The notes beneath the pieces were generated by a model. It was given only the letters and a program-made list of their open reading frames with translations. It made no database searches and was not told the origin of the DNA. This document shows positions 26,215 to 34,348 of a stretch of DNA of 58,228 bases, piece after piece. A program made the position numbers and the translations under genes. Each line of letters begins with the position of its first letter. Positions within the stretch are counted from its first letter, which is position 1. Source of the DNA: Rhizobium sp. (GTDB lineage Bacteria; Pseudomonadota; Alphaproteobacteria; Rhizobiales; Rhizobiaceae); NCBI GenBank assembly GCA_027533385.1, contig JAPZUE010000060.1, forward strand, positions 1 to 58,228, given 5' to 3'.

Positions 26215-27306
26215 TTAGCGAATGCGCCGTCCCGCAGCATCGAAGAGAAAGCTAGTCTTCGCCGATAGCCCGACCGTGATCTCGTCGCCCAGCCGGCCGC
26301 CCTGGCGGCGTTCTTCCTGCTCGATGATGATCTGCTCGCCGGGCACCGTATGAGCATAGACATAGCTCGTATTGCCGAGATGCTCGACGACATCGACATG
26401 CGCCGTCAGCTGTGTATCGCCACTCCCCGCCGGCAGGAAATGCTCGGGACGCACCCCGACTGTCACGGCATCACCAACCTTTGGCGGGGTCGCGCAGGAA
26501 ACCGTCAACTGCGTGTCGGGTCGCGCCTTGAGCGCCACTGTCACCTGTCCACCCTCCGCCTGACCGATCACCACCGCCGGCAGAAAGTTCATCCGTGGCG
26601 AGCCGATAAAGCCGGCAACGAACATGTTGTCGGGGTCATCATAAAGCGCAAGCGGCGCACCGACCTGCTCGACGATCCCGCCGCGCATGACGACGATCTT
26701 GTCGGCCAGCGTCATCGCCTCGACCTGGTCATGCGTGACATAGACGATGGTGGCGTTCAGCTCCTTGTGCAGCCGGGCGATCTCGACGCGCATATGCACG
26801 CGCAGCTCCGCGTCGAGGTTGGAGAGCGGCTCGTCGAACAGGAAAACGTCAGGCTGACGCACAATCGCCCGCCCGATGGCAACACGCTGGCGCTGACCGC
26901 CGGACAGAGCCTTCGGCTTGCGGTCCATCAGCGCGTCGAGTTCCAGGATCTTCGCCGCCGCATTGACCCGCCGCTCGATCTCGTCCTTCGCCATGCCGGC
27001 AAAGCGCAGCGCAAAGCCCATGTTCTCGCGCACGGTCATATGCGGGTAGAGCGCATAGGTCTGGAACACCATGGCAATGCCACGTTTCGACGGATCGACA
27101 TCGTTCATCACGCTGCCGCCGATCGTCAGCTCTCCTGCGGAAATATCCTCCAGCCCCGCGATCATTCTGAGCAGCGTGGACTTGCCGCAGCCGGACGGGC
27201 CGACGAAGACGACAAACTCCCCGGAGCGCACCTCGAGGTTCACCCCCTTGATGACCTCGAGCTGCCCATAGGACTTGCGGATATCGGTGAGCCGGACCTC
27301 TGCCAT
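26215..27306 (-). CDS. Sugar ABC transporter ATP-binding protein (UgpC/MsmK type)
   Basis: This ATPase for a MalEFG-type importer has 363 residues. It has Walker A GPSGCGKST (about 37-45), signature LSGGQRQRVAIGRAI (about 135), Walker B LFDEPLSNLD (about 158) and a C-terminal TOBE region. The start at 27306 lies 12 bases after the GH2 stop; an upstream open frame would overlap that gene. It completes the operon binding protein-permease-permease-GH2-ATPase. Such ATPases can serve several importers. Confidence 0.94.
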   Translation of the reverse strand: MAEVRLTDIRKSYGQLEVIKGVNLEVRSGEFVVFVGPSGCGKSTLLRMIAGLEDISAGELTIGGSVMNDVDPSKRGIAMVFQTYALYPHMTVRENMGFALRFAGMAKDEIERRVNAAAKILELDALMDRKPKALSGGQRQRVAIGRAIVRQPDVFLFDEPLSNLDAELRVHMRVEIARLHKELNATIVYVTHDQVEAMTLADKIVVMRGGIVEQVGAPLALYDDPDNMFVAGFIGSPRMNFLPAVVIGQAEGGQVTVALKARPDTQLTVSCATPPKVGDAVTVGVRPEHFLPAGSGDTQLTAHVDVVEHLGNTSYVYAHTVPGEQIIIEQEERRQGGRLGDEITVGLSAKTSFLFDAAGRRIR

Positions 27307-27317
27307 GGTAGCCTCGA

Positions 27318-29561
27318 TCAGCTGACGTTGAAGGTGATGTGCTTGATGCCGAAGGGACGGCACTTGGCCGTCAGCGTCAAGCGTCCGACCTCGTTTCCAG
27401 CCTCGACATAGACGCCGACGGCCCCGCCCTTGAAGGACAGAAGCGTGGGGCCGACGATGCGGCCCGGACCTTCGAGGCTGACCTCTACCGGATCATCGAA
27501 AAAGCCCAGGACATTTCCGCCCTGGTCGAGCGCCCGCAGCATCACGCGAACCGTGTCCTTCTCGCCAGCCCGAAGCTCGGTATCGTCAGCCGCGATATCC
27601 AGGGTGGTCGGCAGCGGATCGGCCGGCAGATGACGGCGCACAACCTCCTTGCCGTCGAGGAAGCCGACGAGTTCGCCATCCCGCCAGGTCATGCCCCATT
27701 CGCCGAATTCTTCCGGCGTGACCATGCTGTGATCGAGAATGCAGGGCGGATGCGGCAGATGCGGATAGGTCCTTCTGTCAGGTTCGATCCGCTTGACGAT
27801 CTGGCCCATGCGGATTTCGACATAGTCGCAATTGGTGAGAATGATCAGCGGCAGCACGCCGCCGATATTGCGCTCGCCGCGCGCCCAGAAGCTGACCGGC
27901 TGCAAAACGATCCCATCCTTCGGATCGCCCTGCGAGGCATAGGCATAACCGGCGAATTTCGGCTCGCGATACATGTCGGTGACACCGTGGTAGCAAATGC
28001 GGTCGCCCGAACCGAAATCCTTGTGGGTGTTGTAGTCGAACATGCACCAGCCGGTGGAGCCGGAGATCGAAGGCTCGCCCGCAACCGCATTCAGGATCGC
28101 CAAGTGACGGCCGACATGCTCTGCCTGCCGCTGCTCCTGGTCAAAGCGCTTGGTCGGATACATGTGCCCGCCATATTCGGTGATCATATAGGGCACCTTG
28201 CGGTCGAGCCCCGTCACCTCGCGCTGCTCGCGCAGGATCAGCCGCTCGCGATTGTGCCCGGGCATTTCGTCCAGCCCGAGAATGAAGTCGTTCATCGTAT
28301 AGACGTCTTCGAGCAGCTCGCTTTCGGTGATGTAGCGCACACCGCCGGTCTGGCGGGTCGTATCGAGCGACCGCGCCATGGCATTCGTCTCGACATAGAA
28401 GTCGTGGTCGTCCTGGCTCTCGTTGATGCGCACGCCCCAGATGATGATCGAAGGATGGTTCCAGTCGCGCTCGATCATGCGGCGGACGTTCTGAACGCTC
28501 TCCGCCTTCCAGGCATCGCCGCCGATATGCTGCCAGCCGGGGATTTCTTCGAAGACCAACAGGCCGATCTCGTCGCAACGGTCGAGGAAGTATTTCGACT
28601 GCGGATAATGCGAAGTGCGGGCAATGTTGCAGGCGAGATCGAATTTCAGGATATCGGCATCCTTCTCCTGGCCTCGCCGACCCATCGCGTAACCCAGATG
28701 CGGCCAGGCCTGATGACGGTTGAGGCCCCGAAGCTTCACCACACGGCCATTCAGCTTGAAGCCGTCGATGGTGTATTCGGCAGAGCGGAAGCCGAAGCGG
28801 CTCGTCACGGCATCGGCACCCGCAGCTGTCTCGAGCGTCACCGTGAGGTGATAGAGAGCGGGATTGTCGATATCCCAGAGCGTGATGCCCTGAAGCCCGG
28901 AGAGGCCAAGCGAAACCTCCGCACCTGATACGGTCGTCTCGGTCCGCGCGATCTCCGCACCTGTACCATCTTTCAGAACAGCCGTGACCTTGCCGGAAAG
29001 CGCCTGATCCGTCGGATTGGAAATCCAGACCTTCGCCGTCACCTGCTTGGCTTCGGCCAGAACATCCGGCGTTTCGATCTTGACGTTCTTGATCGCAACC
29101 GGCGCAGTGATCTTGAGCCAGACATCACGATAGATGCCGGCATAGGTGAGATAGTCGATGACACCACCGAAAGGCGGGATCTCCGGGTTTTCCGAACCGT
29201 CGATCTTGACCGTCAGCAGGTTGTCACCGGCCTTCAGATGCGGCGTGAGCCGGGCTTCGAACGGCGTATAGCCATCCTTGTGCGCAGTGATCTCAATACC
29301 ATTCAGATAGACCACGCTGTCCGCCATGGCGGCATCGAACACCAGCGAGACTTCGCGACCTTCGAACCGCGGATGCCAGGCGATGACCTTCTGATAGGTA
29401 AAGGCCTTCTGATAGCTCTTCTCGTCGAAATAGTTGTAGGGCAGCTCGACTGCCGTATGGGGAAGCTGGACCGTCTCGCCCGGCTGCGAAGCCGAGGCAA
29501 AACCCGGCTCAAAACCGGCGCGGAAGATCCAATCCTTGTTGAAAGTCTCGATAATGCGCAT
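27318..29561 (-). CDS. Beta-galactosidase/beta-glucuronidase family protein, GH2
   Basis: This 747-residue retaining glycosidase has the GH2 layout: jelly-roll sugar-binding domain, Ig-like domain, TIM barrel (RTSHYPQSKYFLDRCDEIGL) and extra C-terminal beta domains. The acid/base Glu is in WGVRINES (about residue 381) and the nucleophile Glu in MITEYGGHM (about 458). No signal peptide is present, so it works on imported sugar. It sits between the permease genes (10 bases) and the ATPase gene. A galactoside, such as galactan side chains of rhamnogalacturonan-I, is a plausible substrate; glucuronide or mannoside cannot be excluded. Confidence 0.92.
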   Translation of the reverse strand: MRIIETFNKDWIFRAGFEPGFASASQPGETVQLPHTAVELPYNYFDEKSYQKAFTYQKVIAWHPRFEGREVSLVFDAAMADSVVYLNGIEITAHKDGYTPFEARLTPHLKAGDNLLTVKIDGSENPEIPPFGGVIDYLTYAGIYRDVWLKITAPVAIKNVKIETPDVLAEAKQVTAKVWISNPTDQALSGKVTAVLKDGTGAEIARTETTVSGAEVSLGLSGLQGITLWDIDNPALYHLTVTLETAAGADAVTSRFGFRSAEYTIDGFKLNGRVVKLRGLNRHQAWPHLGYAMGRRGQEKDADILKFDLACNIARTSHYPQSKYFLDRCDEIGLLVFEEIPGWQHIGGDAWKAESVQNVRRMIERDWNHPSIIIWGVRINESQDDHDFYVETNAMARSLDTTRQTGGVRYITESELLEDVYTMNDFILGLDEMPGHNRERLILREQREVTGLDRKVPYMITEYGGHMYPTKRFDQEQRQAEHVGRHLAILNAVAGEPSISGSTGWCMFDYNTHKDFGSGDRICYHGVTDMYREPKFAGYAYASQGDPKDGIVLQPVSFWARGERNIGGVLPLIILTNCDYVEIRMGQIVKRIEPDRRTYPHLPHPPCILDHSMVTPEEFGEWGMTWRDGELVGFLDGKEVVRRHLPADPLPTTLDIAADDTELRAGEKDTVRVMLRALDQGGNVLGFFDDPVEVSLEGPGRIVGPTLLSFKGGAVGVYVEAGNEVGRLTLTAKCRPFGIKHITFNVS

Positions 29562-29570
29562 TGAAAAATC

Positions 29571-30392
29571 CTATTTCACGGAGCCGAGCATGCCCTGCAC
29601 GAATTGCCGTTGCATGGCGAAGAAGACGAGAAGGGTGGGAAGTGTGGCGAGGATCGTACCGATCATCACAGTGCCGTATTCGGGCGCGTAAGCCGAGGCG
29701 AGCGAGGACACGACCAGCGTGATCGTCTTCGTGTCGTTCGACTGCAGCACGATCAGCGGCCAGAGATAATTGTTCCAGTTCAGCATGAAAACGATGACGA
29801 AGGCCGCCGCATAGGTCGAGCGCATCACCGGCACATAGATGTAGAAGAAGATCTGCCACTCCTTCAGCCCATCCACCTTGGCCGCATCGCGAAGCTCGGT
29901 CGGAAAGGCCTTCGAGGCCTGGCGGAAATAGAAGATGATGAAGGCCGACGCGATCATCGGCAGCATGATCGCGATATGCGTATTCAGCAGCCCCGCCTGC
30001 CCCATCAGCATGAAGAGTGGGATCATCAGGGCTGCAAACGGCACCATCAGCGTCAGCAGGATCACGGTATAGACCCGCTCGCGCAGCTTCGAGCGGAACA
30101 TCTCGAACCCATAGCCGGCAAGCGACGAGACGAGCAGCGTCAGCGCCGTGCCGACAAGCGCAATCTTCACCGAATTCCAGAACACCAGCGGCACATCCAC
30201 CTGCGCGAAGAAGGACGCGATGTTGTCGAACAGGGCCGTGCCAAAGGTGACCTTGCCGCGGATGATCTCGCTCGTGGTGTTGGTTGCTCCGATCACCATC
30301 CAGATGAAGGGGAAGATCGAAAGGAAGGCCGCAAGCGACAGCACGGCATATTGCACGATGTCAGGCAGGCGGCGACGAAGCGTCGTCATCAT
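29571..30392 (-). CDS. Sugar ABC transporter permease (MalG type)
   Basis: This 273-residue inner-membrane permease has about six helices and the EAA loop ELRDAAKVDGLKEWQIFFYIYVPVM. It is the second permease of a carbohydrate (CUT1) importer and ends just before the GH2 gene. Its start overlaps the stop of the MalF-type permease by four bases. Confidence 0.94.
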   Translation of the reverse strand: MMTTLRRRLPDIVQYAVLSLAAFLSIFPFIWMVIGATNTTSEIIRGKVTFGTALFDNIASFFAQVDVPLVFWNSVKIALVGTALTLLVSSLAGYGFEMFRSKLRERVYTVILLTLMVPFAALMIPLFMLMGQAGLLNTHIAIMLPMIASAFIIFYFRQASKAFPTELRDAAKVDGLKEWQIFFYIYVPVMRSTYAAAFVIVFMLNWNNYLWPLIVLQSNDTKTITLVVSSLASAYAPEYGTVMIGTILATLPTLLVFFAMQRQFVQGMLGSVK

Positions 30393-31285
30393 TTGCGTTC
30401 CCTCGCGGCATAGAATTGCAGGAAGGAGAGAACCGCCACCATCAGCACGATGACATAGGAGACGGTCGCCGCATAACCGAAGCTCGGCATGTAGCGGAAG
30501 GTCAGGTTGTAGATGTAGAGCGACAGCGTCAGCGTCGAATTCGCCGGTCCGCCGGTGCCTTCGGTGAAGTTGTAGACCTCGTCGAACAGCTGCAGCGTGC
30601 CGATCGTCGAGGTGATCGTGGTGAACAGGATCACCGGCTTCAGCATGGGGATGGTGAGAAACGCGAAACGCCCCCAGGACGGCACGCCGTCGATCTTCGC
30701 CGCCTCATAAATCGAACGATCGATATTCTGGAGTGCTGCCAGATAAAAGATCATGTTGTAGCCGGTCCAGCGCCAGGTGATGGCGATGATGATCAGCACC
30801 TTGGCCCAGAAGGGATCGGTCAGCCAGCCGATCGGCTCGCCGATGATGCCGATCGCAAGCAGCGTGTTGTTCACCACGCCGTCGAGCGAGAACATGCTCT
30901 TGAACAGAATGGAATAGGCGACCAGCGAGGAAACGCAGGGCAGGAAGATCATCGTCCGGAACAGGCCGGAATAACGAAGCTTCGGATTGTTCAGCATGGC
31001 CGCCAGGATCAGCGCCATGGTGATCATGATCGGCACCTGCACGACAAAGAAGATGACCGTGTTTTGCAGCGCCTGCCAGAAAACCGGATCATTCCACAGC
31101 CGTTCGAGATTTCCGGTGCCGGAGAACTTCAGCATCATCCCGCGCCCGGAATAGAAGGACAGCGCGAGAGCACGCAGGATCGGATAGAGCATGAAGATCG
31201 CAATAAGCGTGACGGCCGGCGCCACGAACAGCCACCCGTTCACGTCGTAGTAGCGCTTCAAGCTGGATCTGGATGTGGTGGCCAT
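30389..31285 (-). CDS. Sugar ABC transporter permease (MalF type)
   Basis: This 298-residue CUT1 permease has six predicted helices and the EAA loop SIYEAAKIDGVPSWGRFAFLTIPML. I chose ATG 31285, which has GGGGAG five bases upstream; the extra ten codons further upstream are not needed. It pairs with the MalG-type subunit and follows the binding-protein gene after a hairpin. Confidence 0.94.
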   Translation of the reverse strand: MATTSRSSLKRYYDVNGWLFVAPAVTLIAIFMLYPILRALALSFYSGRGMMLKFSGTGNLERLWNDPVFWQALQNTVIFFVVQVPIMITMALILAAMLNNPKLRYSGLFRTMIFLPCVSSLVAYSILFKSMFSLDGVVNNTLLAIGIIGEPIGWLTDPFWAKVLIIIAITWRWTGYNMIFYLAALQNIDRSIYEAAKIDGVPSWGRFAFLTIPMLKPVILFTTITSTIGTLQLFDEVYNFTEGTGGPANSTLTLSLYIYNLTFRYMPSFGYAATVSYVIVLMVAVLSFLQFYAARERK

Positions 31286-31372
31286 GCGGTCTCCCCGAAC
31301 CTGATCATTGGTCACGGACTAAAGTCTATCGACGGAAGGCGCGCGGCGTCGCCGCCGCACGTCTCCGGGAGG

Positions 31373-31405
31373 ACAGGGGCTCAGTCCTTGGGAATGAGCC
31401 CCTGT
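31373..31405 (-). terminator. Hairpin between binding-protein and permease genes
   Basis: A perfect 11-bp stem (31373-31383 with 31395-31405, ACAGGGGCTCA and its complement) closes an 11-base loop, just after the binding-protein stop. No T tract follows, so it is more likely an mRNA-stabilising or attenuating structure than a full terminator. Confidence 0.5.
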
Positions 31406-31414
31406 GGGATGGGT

Positions 31415-32683
31415 TTATTGGATCTGGGTGGCAGCCTGATCTTCGATGGCCTTCAGGACGTCATCGACAGGCGTCCCCTTGAGAAGGGCCGGAAAGTTTG
31501 CCGTGACAGCCGTGTCCAGCTCGTTCGTGAAGATGCCGTAGTTGACCGCCGGCACCTGCACGAGCCAGTCGGAGAACTTCTGCCAGACCTTGTCGCCACC
31601 GAAGAAATCGTCCGGCTTCTGATAGGCTTCACCGGTACGGGCTGCGAGCAGCGAGCCGACCGCGCCACGTTCGGTCAGGATCTTCTGGTAGAAGTCGAGG
31701 TCCTTTGCATAGATCTCGTTGAGGAAGTCGATCGCCTCGTCCTTCTCGGCGGAAGCTTCAAGCACATACCAGCTCGAACCACCGAGGTTCGACGCAGCGA
31801 CGGCGCCCTCGACATTCAGCTTCGGAATGGCCGTCAGCGCCCACTTGCCGGCCTGATCAGGCTGCGACTTGACGGTGCCGGTGATCCAAACGCCCATGAG
31901 TACGGAGGCAACATCGCCCGACGTCAGCGCGCTGATGCCGTCGTTCCAGCCGCTTGTCGGCTTGGCAACGCCTTCGTTGACGATGCGCGCCTGGGTTTCG
32001 AGTGCAGCCTTCAGCGCGGCATTACCCGTGATGTTGAGGCTACCGTCCTCGTTGAAATACCACTGGCCGCCGGACTGCATCATGATGCGGATCAGGCCGC
32101 CGTCATTCGAGTCGAGCGCCATCATCTCGTGGCCGGTCTTGGCCTTGACGTCCTTGCCGATCTCGATGAAGCGATCCCAGGTCAGGTTCTCCATGTCGGC
32201 AGCGGTATAGCCCGCCTGCTCCAGATAGTCCTTGCGGTAGTAGAGGCCGGTGACACCGGAATCGAAGGGCACGCCATAGACCTGACCTTCGAGGGTCATC
32301 AGATCGACCTTGTATTTGGCAAAGCCGGAATAATCGATCTTGTCCGTCAGCGCGGCGAACGAGCCGGGGAAGGACTGCAGATATTTCTGCGCGCCGTAAT
32401 CCTCGATCAGCACGATATCCGGCAGGGTGTCGGTCATGCCGGAGGCAAGACCCGTCTGCAGCTTCTGCTCGACGTCAGCCTTGGCGAAGTCGACGATGTT
32501 GAAGGTCGTGCCGGGGTTCTTCGCGGTGTAACGCGCAGCGGCCTCCTGCATGATCGCAACGTTGAAGTTCGGGTCCCAGCACCAGATGGTGACTTCACCG
32601 GCAAAGGCTGCGGTGCTGCAGAGAAGGGCGGCCCCAGTCACGGCACCGGTTACGGTGCGCTTGAACAGGCGAGAATAATCCAT
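31415..32683 (-). CDS. Sugar ABC transporter substrate-binding protein (CUT1, family 1)
   Basis: This periplasmic sugar-binding protein has 422 residues, with a Sec signal peptide (about 1-28, cut near AFA-GEV). It has the SBP_bac_1 pattern: VTIWCWDPNFN at the mature N-terminus, GQVYGVPFDSGVTGLYYRKD, and a C-terminal helix pair. AGGAA precedes ATG 32683. It opens the importer/GH2 operon. The promoter contains an AAATATTT operator-like site at 32776-32793. Confidence 0.93.
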   Translation of the reverse strand: MDYSRLFKRTVTGAVTGAALLCSTAAFAGEVTIWCWDPNFNVAIMQEAAARYTAKNPGTTFNIVDFAKADVEQKLQTGLASGMTDTLPDIVLIEDYGAQKYLQSFPGSFAALTDKIDYSGFAKYKVDLMTLEGQVYGVPFDSGVTGLYYRKDYLEQAGYTAADMENLTWDRFIEIGKDVKAKTGHEMMALDSNDGGLIRIMMQSGGQWYFNEDGSLNITGNAALKAALETQARIVNEGVAKPTSGWNDGISALTSGDVASVLMGVWITGTVKSQPDQAGKWALTAIPKLNVEGAVAASNLGGSSWYVLEASAEKDEAIDFLNEIYAKDLDFYQKILTERGAVGSLLAARTGEAYQKPDDFFGGDKVWQKFSDWLVQVPAVNYGIFTNELDTAVTANFPALLKGTPVDDVLKAIEDQAATQIQ

Positions 32684-32775
32684 GTGTTCCTCCCATTATG
32701 ACGTTGAATGCGGCAGCCTCATCCCCTGCCTCATCACCACTATTTCCGAAAATCGGAGGACAGCCAAGAAAATTT

Positions 32776-32793
32776 TTACTAAATATTTTGTGC
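32776..32793. promoter_or_regulatory. Operator-like site before the CUT1 importer operon
   Basis: TTACTAAATATTTTGTGC has the AAATATTT core at 32781-32788, about 100 bp before the binding-protein start. It shares TAAATATTTT with the site in front of the nearby LacI gene. Confidence 0.5.
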
Positions 32794-32839
32794 GCTGCGG
32801 TAAGTGCTTGGGAATCCCCAGACTCCCTTGCGAAAACGC

Positions 32840-33910
32840 TCAGGTCGCCAGAGGCTTTTTCGCGCTTGCCCGCCAGACCATCTCGGTCGGCAGGGTCACA
32901 TGCTTGGAATAGTCCCGGCCATTCAGCCGCTCGACGAGCAGGTCGACCGCCACCTCGCCGATCAGCTCGCCCGGAATCCGCATGGTGGAGAGTGGTGGCG
33001 TCAGGAACTGCGCGACGGGGATATCGTTGAAGGCAACGACTGCGATGTCCTCGGGGATGGAAAGCCCCACCTCCTGGATCGCCCGATAGGTGCCGATCGC
33101 CATATTGTCGTTGGCTGCAACGATCGCATCGGGCCGGACGTCCAGAGCCAGAAGCGATTTCGCCTGCTGATAGCCCGTCTCGAGGCGCAGGTTCTGCCCG
33201 AACCGCTCGCTCTGTCCGAGCGCCAGAAGCTCAGGCCGATAACGACCTCGCGCCTCGTGCCATTCGATAAAGGCCTTGCAGCGCTGCTCGCCATGCATCA
33301 GCGCATCATTGTCCATCAGCTCGTAGCCACCGACAAAGCCGATCCGCTGGTATCCGGCCTTGTCCAGACTGTCGAGGATCGTCACAGTCGCCTCGCCCAG
33401 ATCGGCGCGAACGCAGTCGAATTGCGGCATGCGCGGATTGTAGTCGGCCATGATGAGATGCGGGCATACCTTGGCCATCGCCTCGATCTCGGCCTTCGGA
33501 TGATGTCCGACGACGATCGCAGCCGAAATGCCCGTCAGCATGGCCAGATCGATCGGCACATCGGGATTGAACACCCGGGCAATCTCGATCTTGTATTCAC
33601 GGCAGCGGGCTTCGATACCGAGCCGGACGCCCACGTAATAGGGGTCTACCAGTTCCTCGTTCGGCGCCAGAAAATGGATGACGGCGATGTTCGCGGAGAC
33701 CTCGGCATGAAGCCCCATGGGGATCGAAAACGGCACCGATAGCGCGTTCTTGCGCGCCCTCGGCGTCGCATAATTCAGCGCCTCGGCGGTCTCGATGATC
33801 GCCTGGCGCTTCACCTCAGAGATAGAGAGGCTCTGGTCGTAGTTCAGGACGCGCGACACCGTTCCCGATGACACGCCGACGGCCTTCGCAATTTCCTTGA
33901 TCGTCACCAC
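32840..33910 (-). CDS. LacI-family transcriptional regulator
   Basis: This 356-residue regulator has an HTH at its very N-terminus (IKEIAKAVGVSSGTVSRVLN) and a sugar-binding effector domain, with AFNDIPVAQFLTPPLSTMRIP near the end as in the family. I start it at GTG 33910, nine bases after GAGGAGG, which puts the HTH at residues 3-22; an upstream ATG would include the Shine-Dalgarno in the gene. It precedes the CUT1 importer operon with the same direction and probably controls it. A copy of the AAATATTT palindrome stands about 50 bp before the start, which suggests self-regulation. Confidence 0.92.
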   Translation of the reverse strand: MVTIKEIAKAVGVSSGTVSRVLNYDQSLSISEVKRQAIIETAEALNYATPRARKNALSVPFSIPMGLHAEVSANIAVIHFLAPNEELVDPYYVGVRLGIEARCREYKIEIARVFNPDVPIDLAMLTGISAAIVVGHHPKAEIEAMAKVCPHLIMADYNPRMPQFDCVRADLGEATVTILDSLDKAGYQRIGFVGGYELMDNDALMHGEQRCKAFIEWHEARGRYRPELLALGQSERFGQNLRLETGYQQAKSLLALDVRPDAIVAANDNMAIGTYRAIQEVGLSIPEDIAVVAFNDIPVAQFLTPPLSTMRIPGELIGEVAVDLLVERLNGRDYSKHVTLPTEMVWRASAKKPLAT

Positions 33911-33956
33911 GGCGGCCTGCCTCCTCAACCCGCATTCCCATGAGGTTGGTAAACCT

Positions 33957-33975
33957 CTGGAAAATATTTACTAGG
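33957..33975. promoter_or_regulatory. Operator-like site before the second LacI gene
   Basis: CTGGAAAATATTTACTAGG has the core AAATATTT at 33962-33969. The reverse strand reads TAAATATTTTCC, very close to the site at 32776 and to the half-sites of the 19036 palindrome. Confidence 0.5.
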
Positions 33976-34090
33976 CCAGGGACGTGGGGGATACAAGCAC
34001 TTCCTTGAACAAGCCCCTGTCGAAACAGGGCGCCAAAGCCGGCCTCGACACGGTCAAGGCCGCTTCGGATCAACCGCAATCCAAGTTAGT

Positions 34091-34342
34091 CTAGGCCTGG
34101 GTCTCGCTGACAAAGGCCTCGATTTCGGCCAGGCTGTCGAGACGGGTCACGTCGAAATCGGCTGCAGCCAGATCGATCCCAAACGTCTCCTCGAGCAGCA
34201 TCATCAGATGCGTGGCCGCAAGCGAATCCAGCCGGCCACTGAAGAACAGCGAATCCGTATCCTGGAGCGGCTGTCTGTCACCGCGTTCTTCGAGCAGCCC
34301 CTGAACGCGGGCACGGATGGACGCAATCTTATCGGTGGTCAT
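34091..34342 (-). CDS. Acyl/aminoacyl carrier protein (DltC-like)
   Basis: This 83-residue acidic carrier protein has the phosphopantetheine attachment site in GRLDSLAATHL (Ser about residue 36) and the helix II/III pattern ETFGIDL...FDVTRLDSLAEIEAFV. Carriers of this type receive an activated acyl or amino acid as a thioester and deliver it to a membrane acyltransferase. It is the last gene of a five-gene operon, starting 6 bases after the MBOAT stop. The adenylation enzyme of the same operon is the natural loading partner. Confidence 0.88.
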   Translation of the reverse strand: MTTDKIASIRARVQGLLEERGDRQPLQDTDSLFFSGRLDSLAATHLMMLLEETFGIDLAAADFDVTRLDSLAEIEAFVSETQA

Positions 34343-34348
34343 GGCAGG

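Noticed and set aside
26020..26268. Possible 82-codon plus-strand gene in the GH28 promoter gap
   Set aside because: No ribosome site, overlaps the ABC ATPase gene end and has no recognisable sequence.
30416..32701. Plus-strand open frame of 761 codons opposite permease and binding-protein genes
   Set aside because: Antisense shadow of clear CUT1 transporter genes; the composition is unusual (rich in Asp, Arg, His) and no motif is seen.
33816..34079. Small minus-strand frame between the second LacI gene and the carrier protein
   Set aside because: It covers the LacI start and regulatory site, with no ribosome site or homology that I can see.
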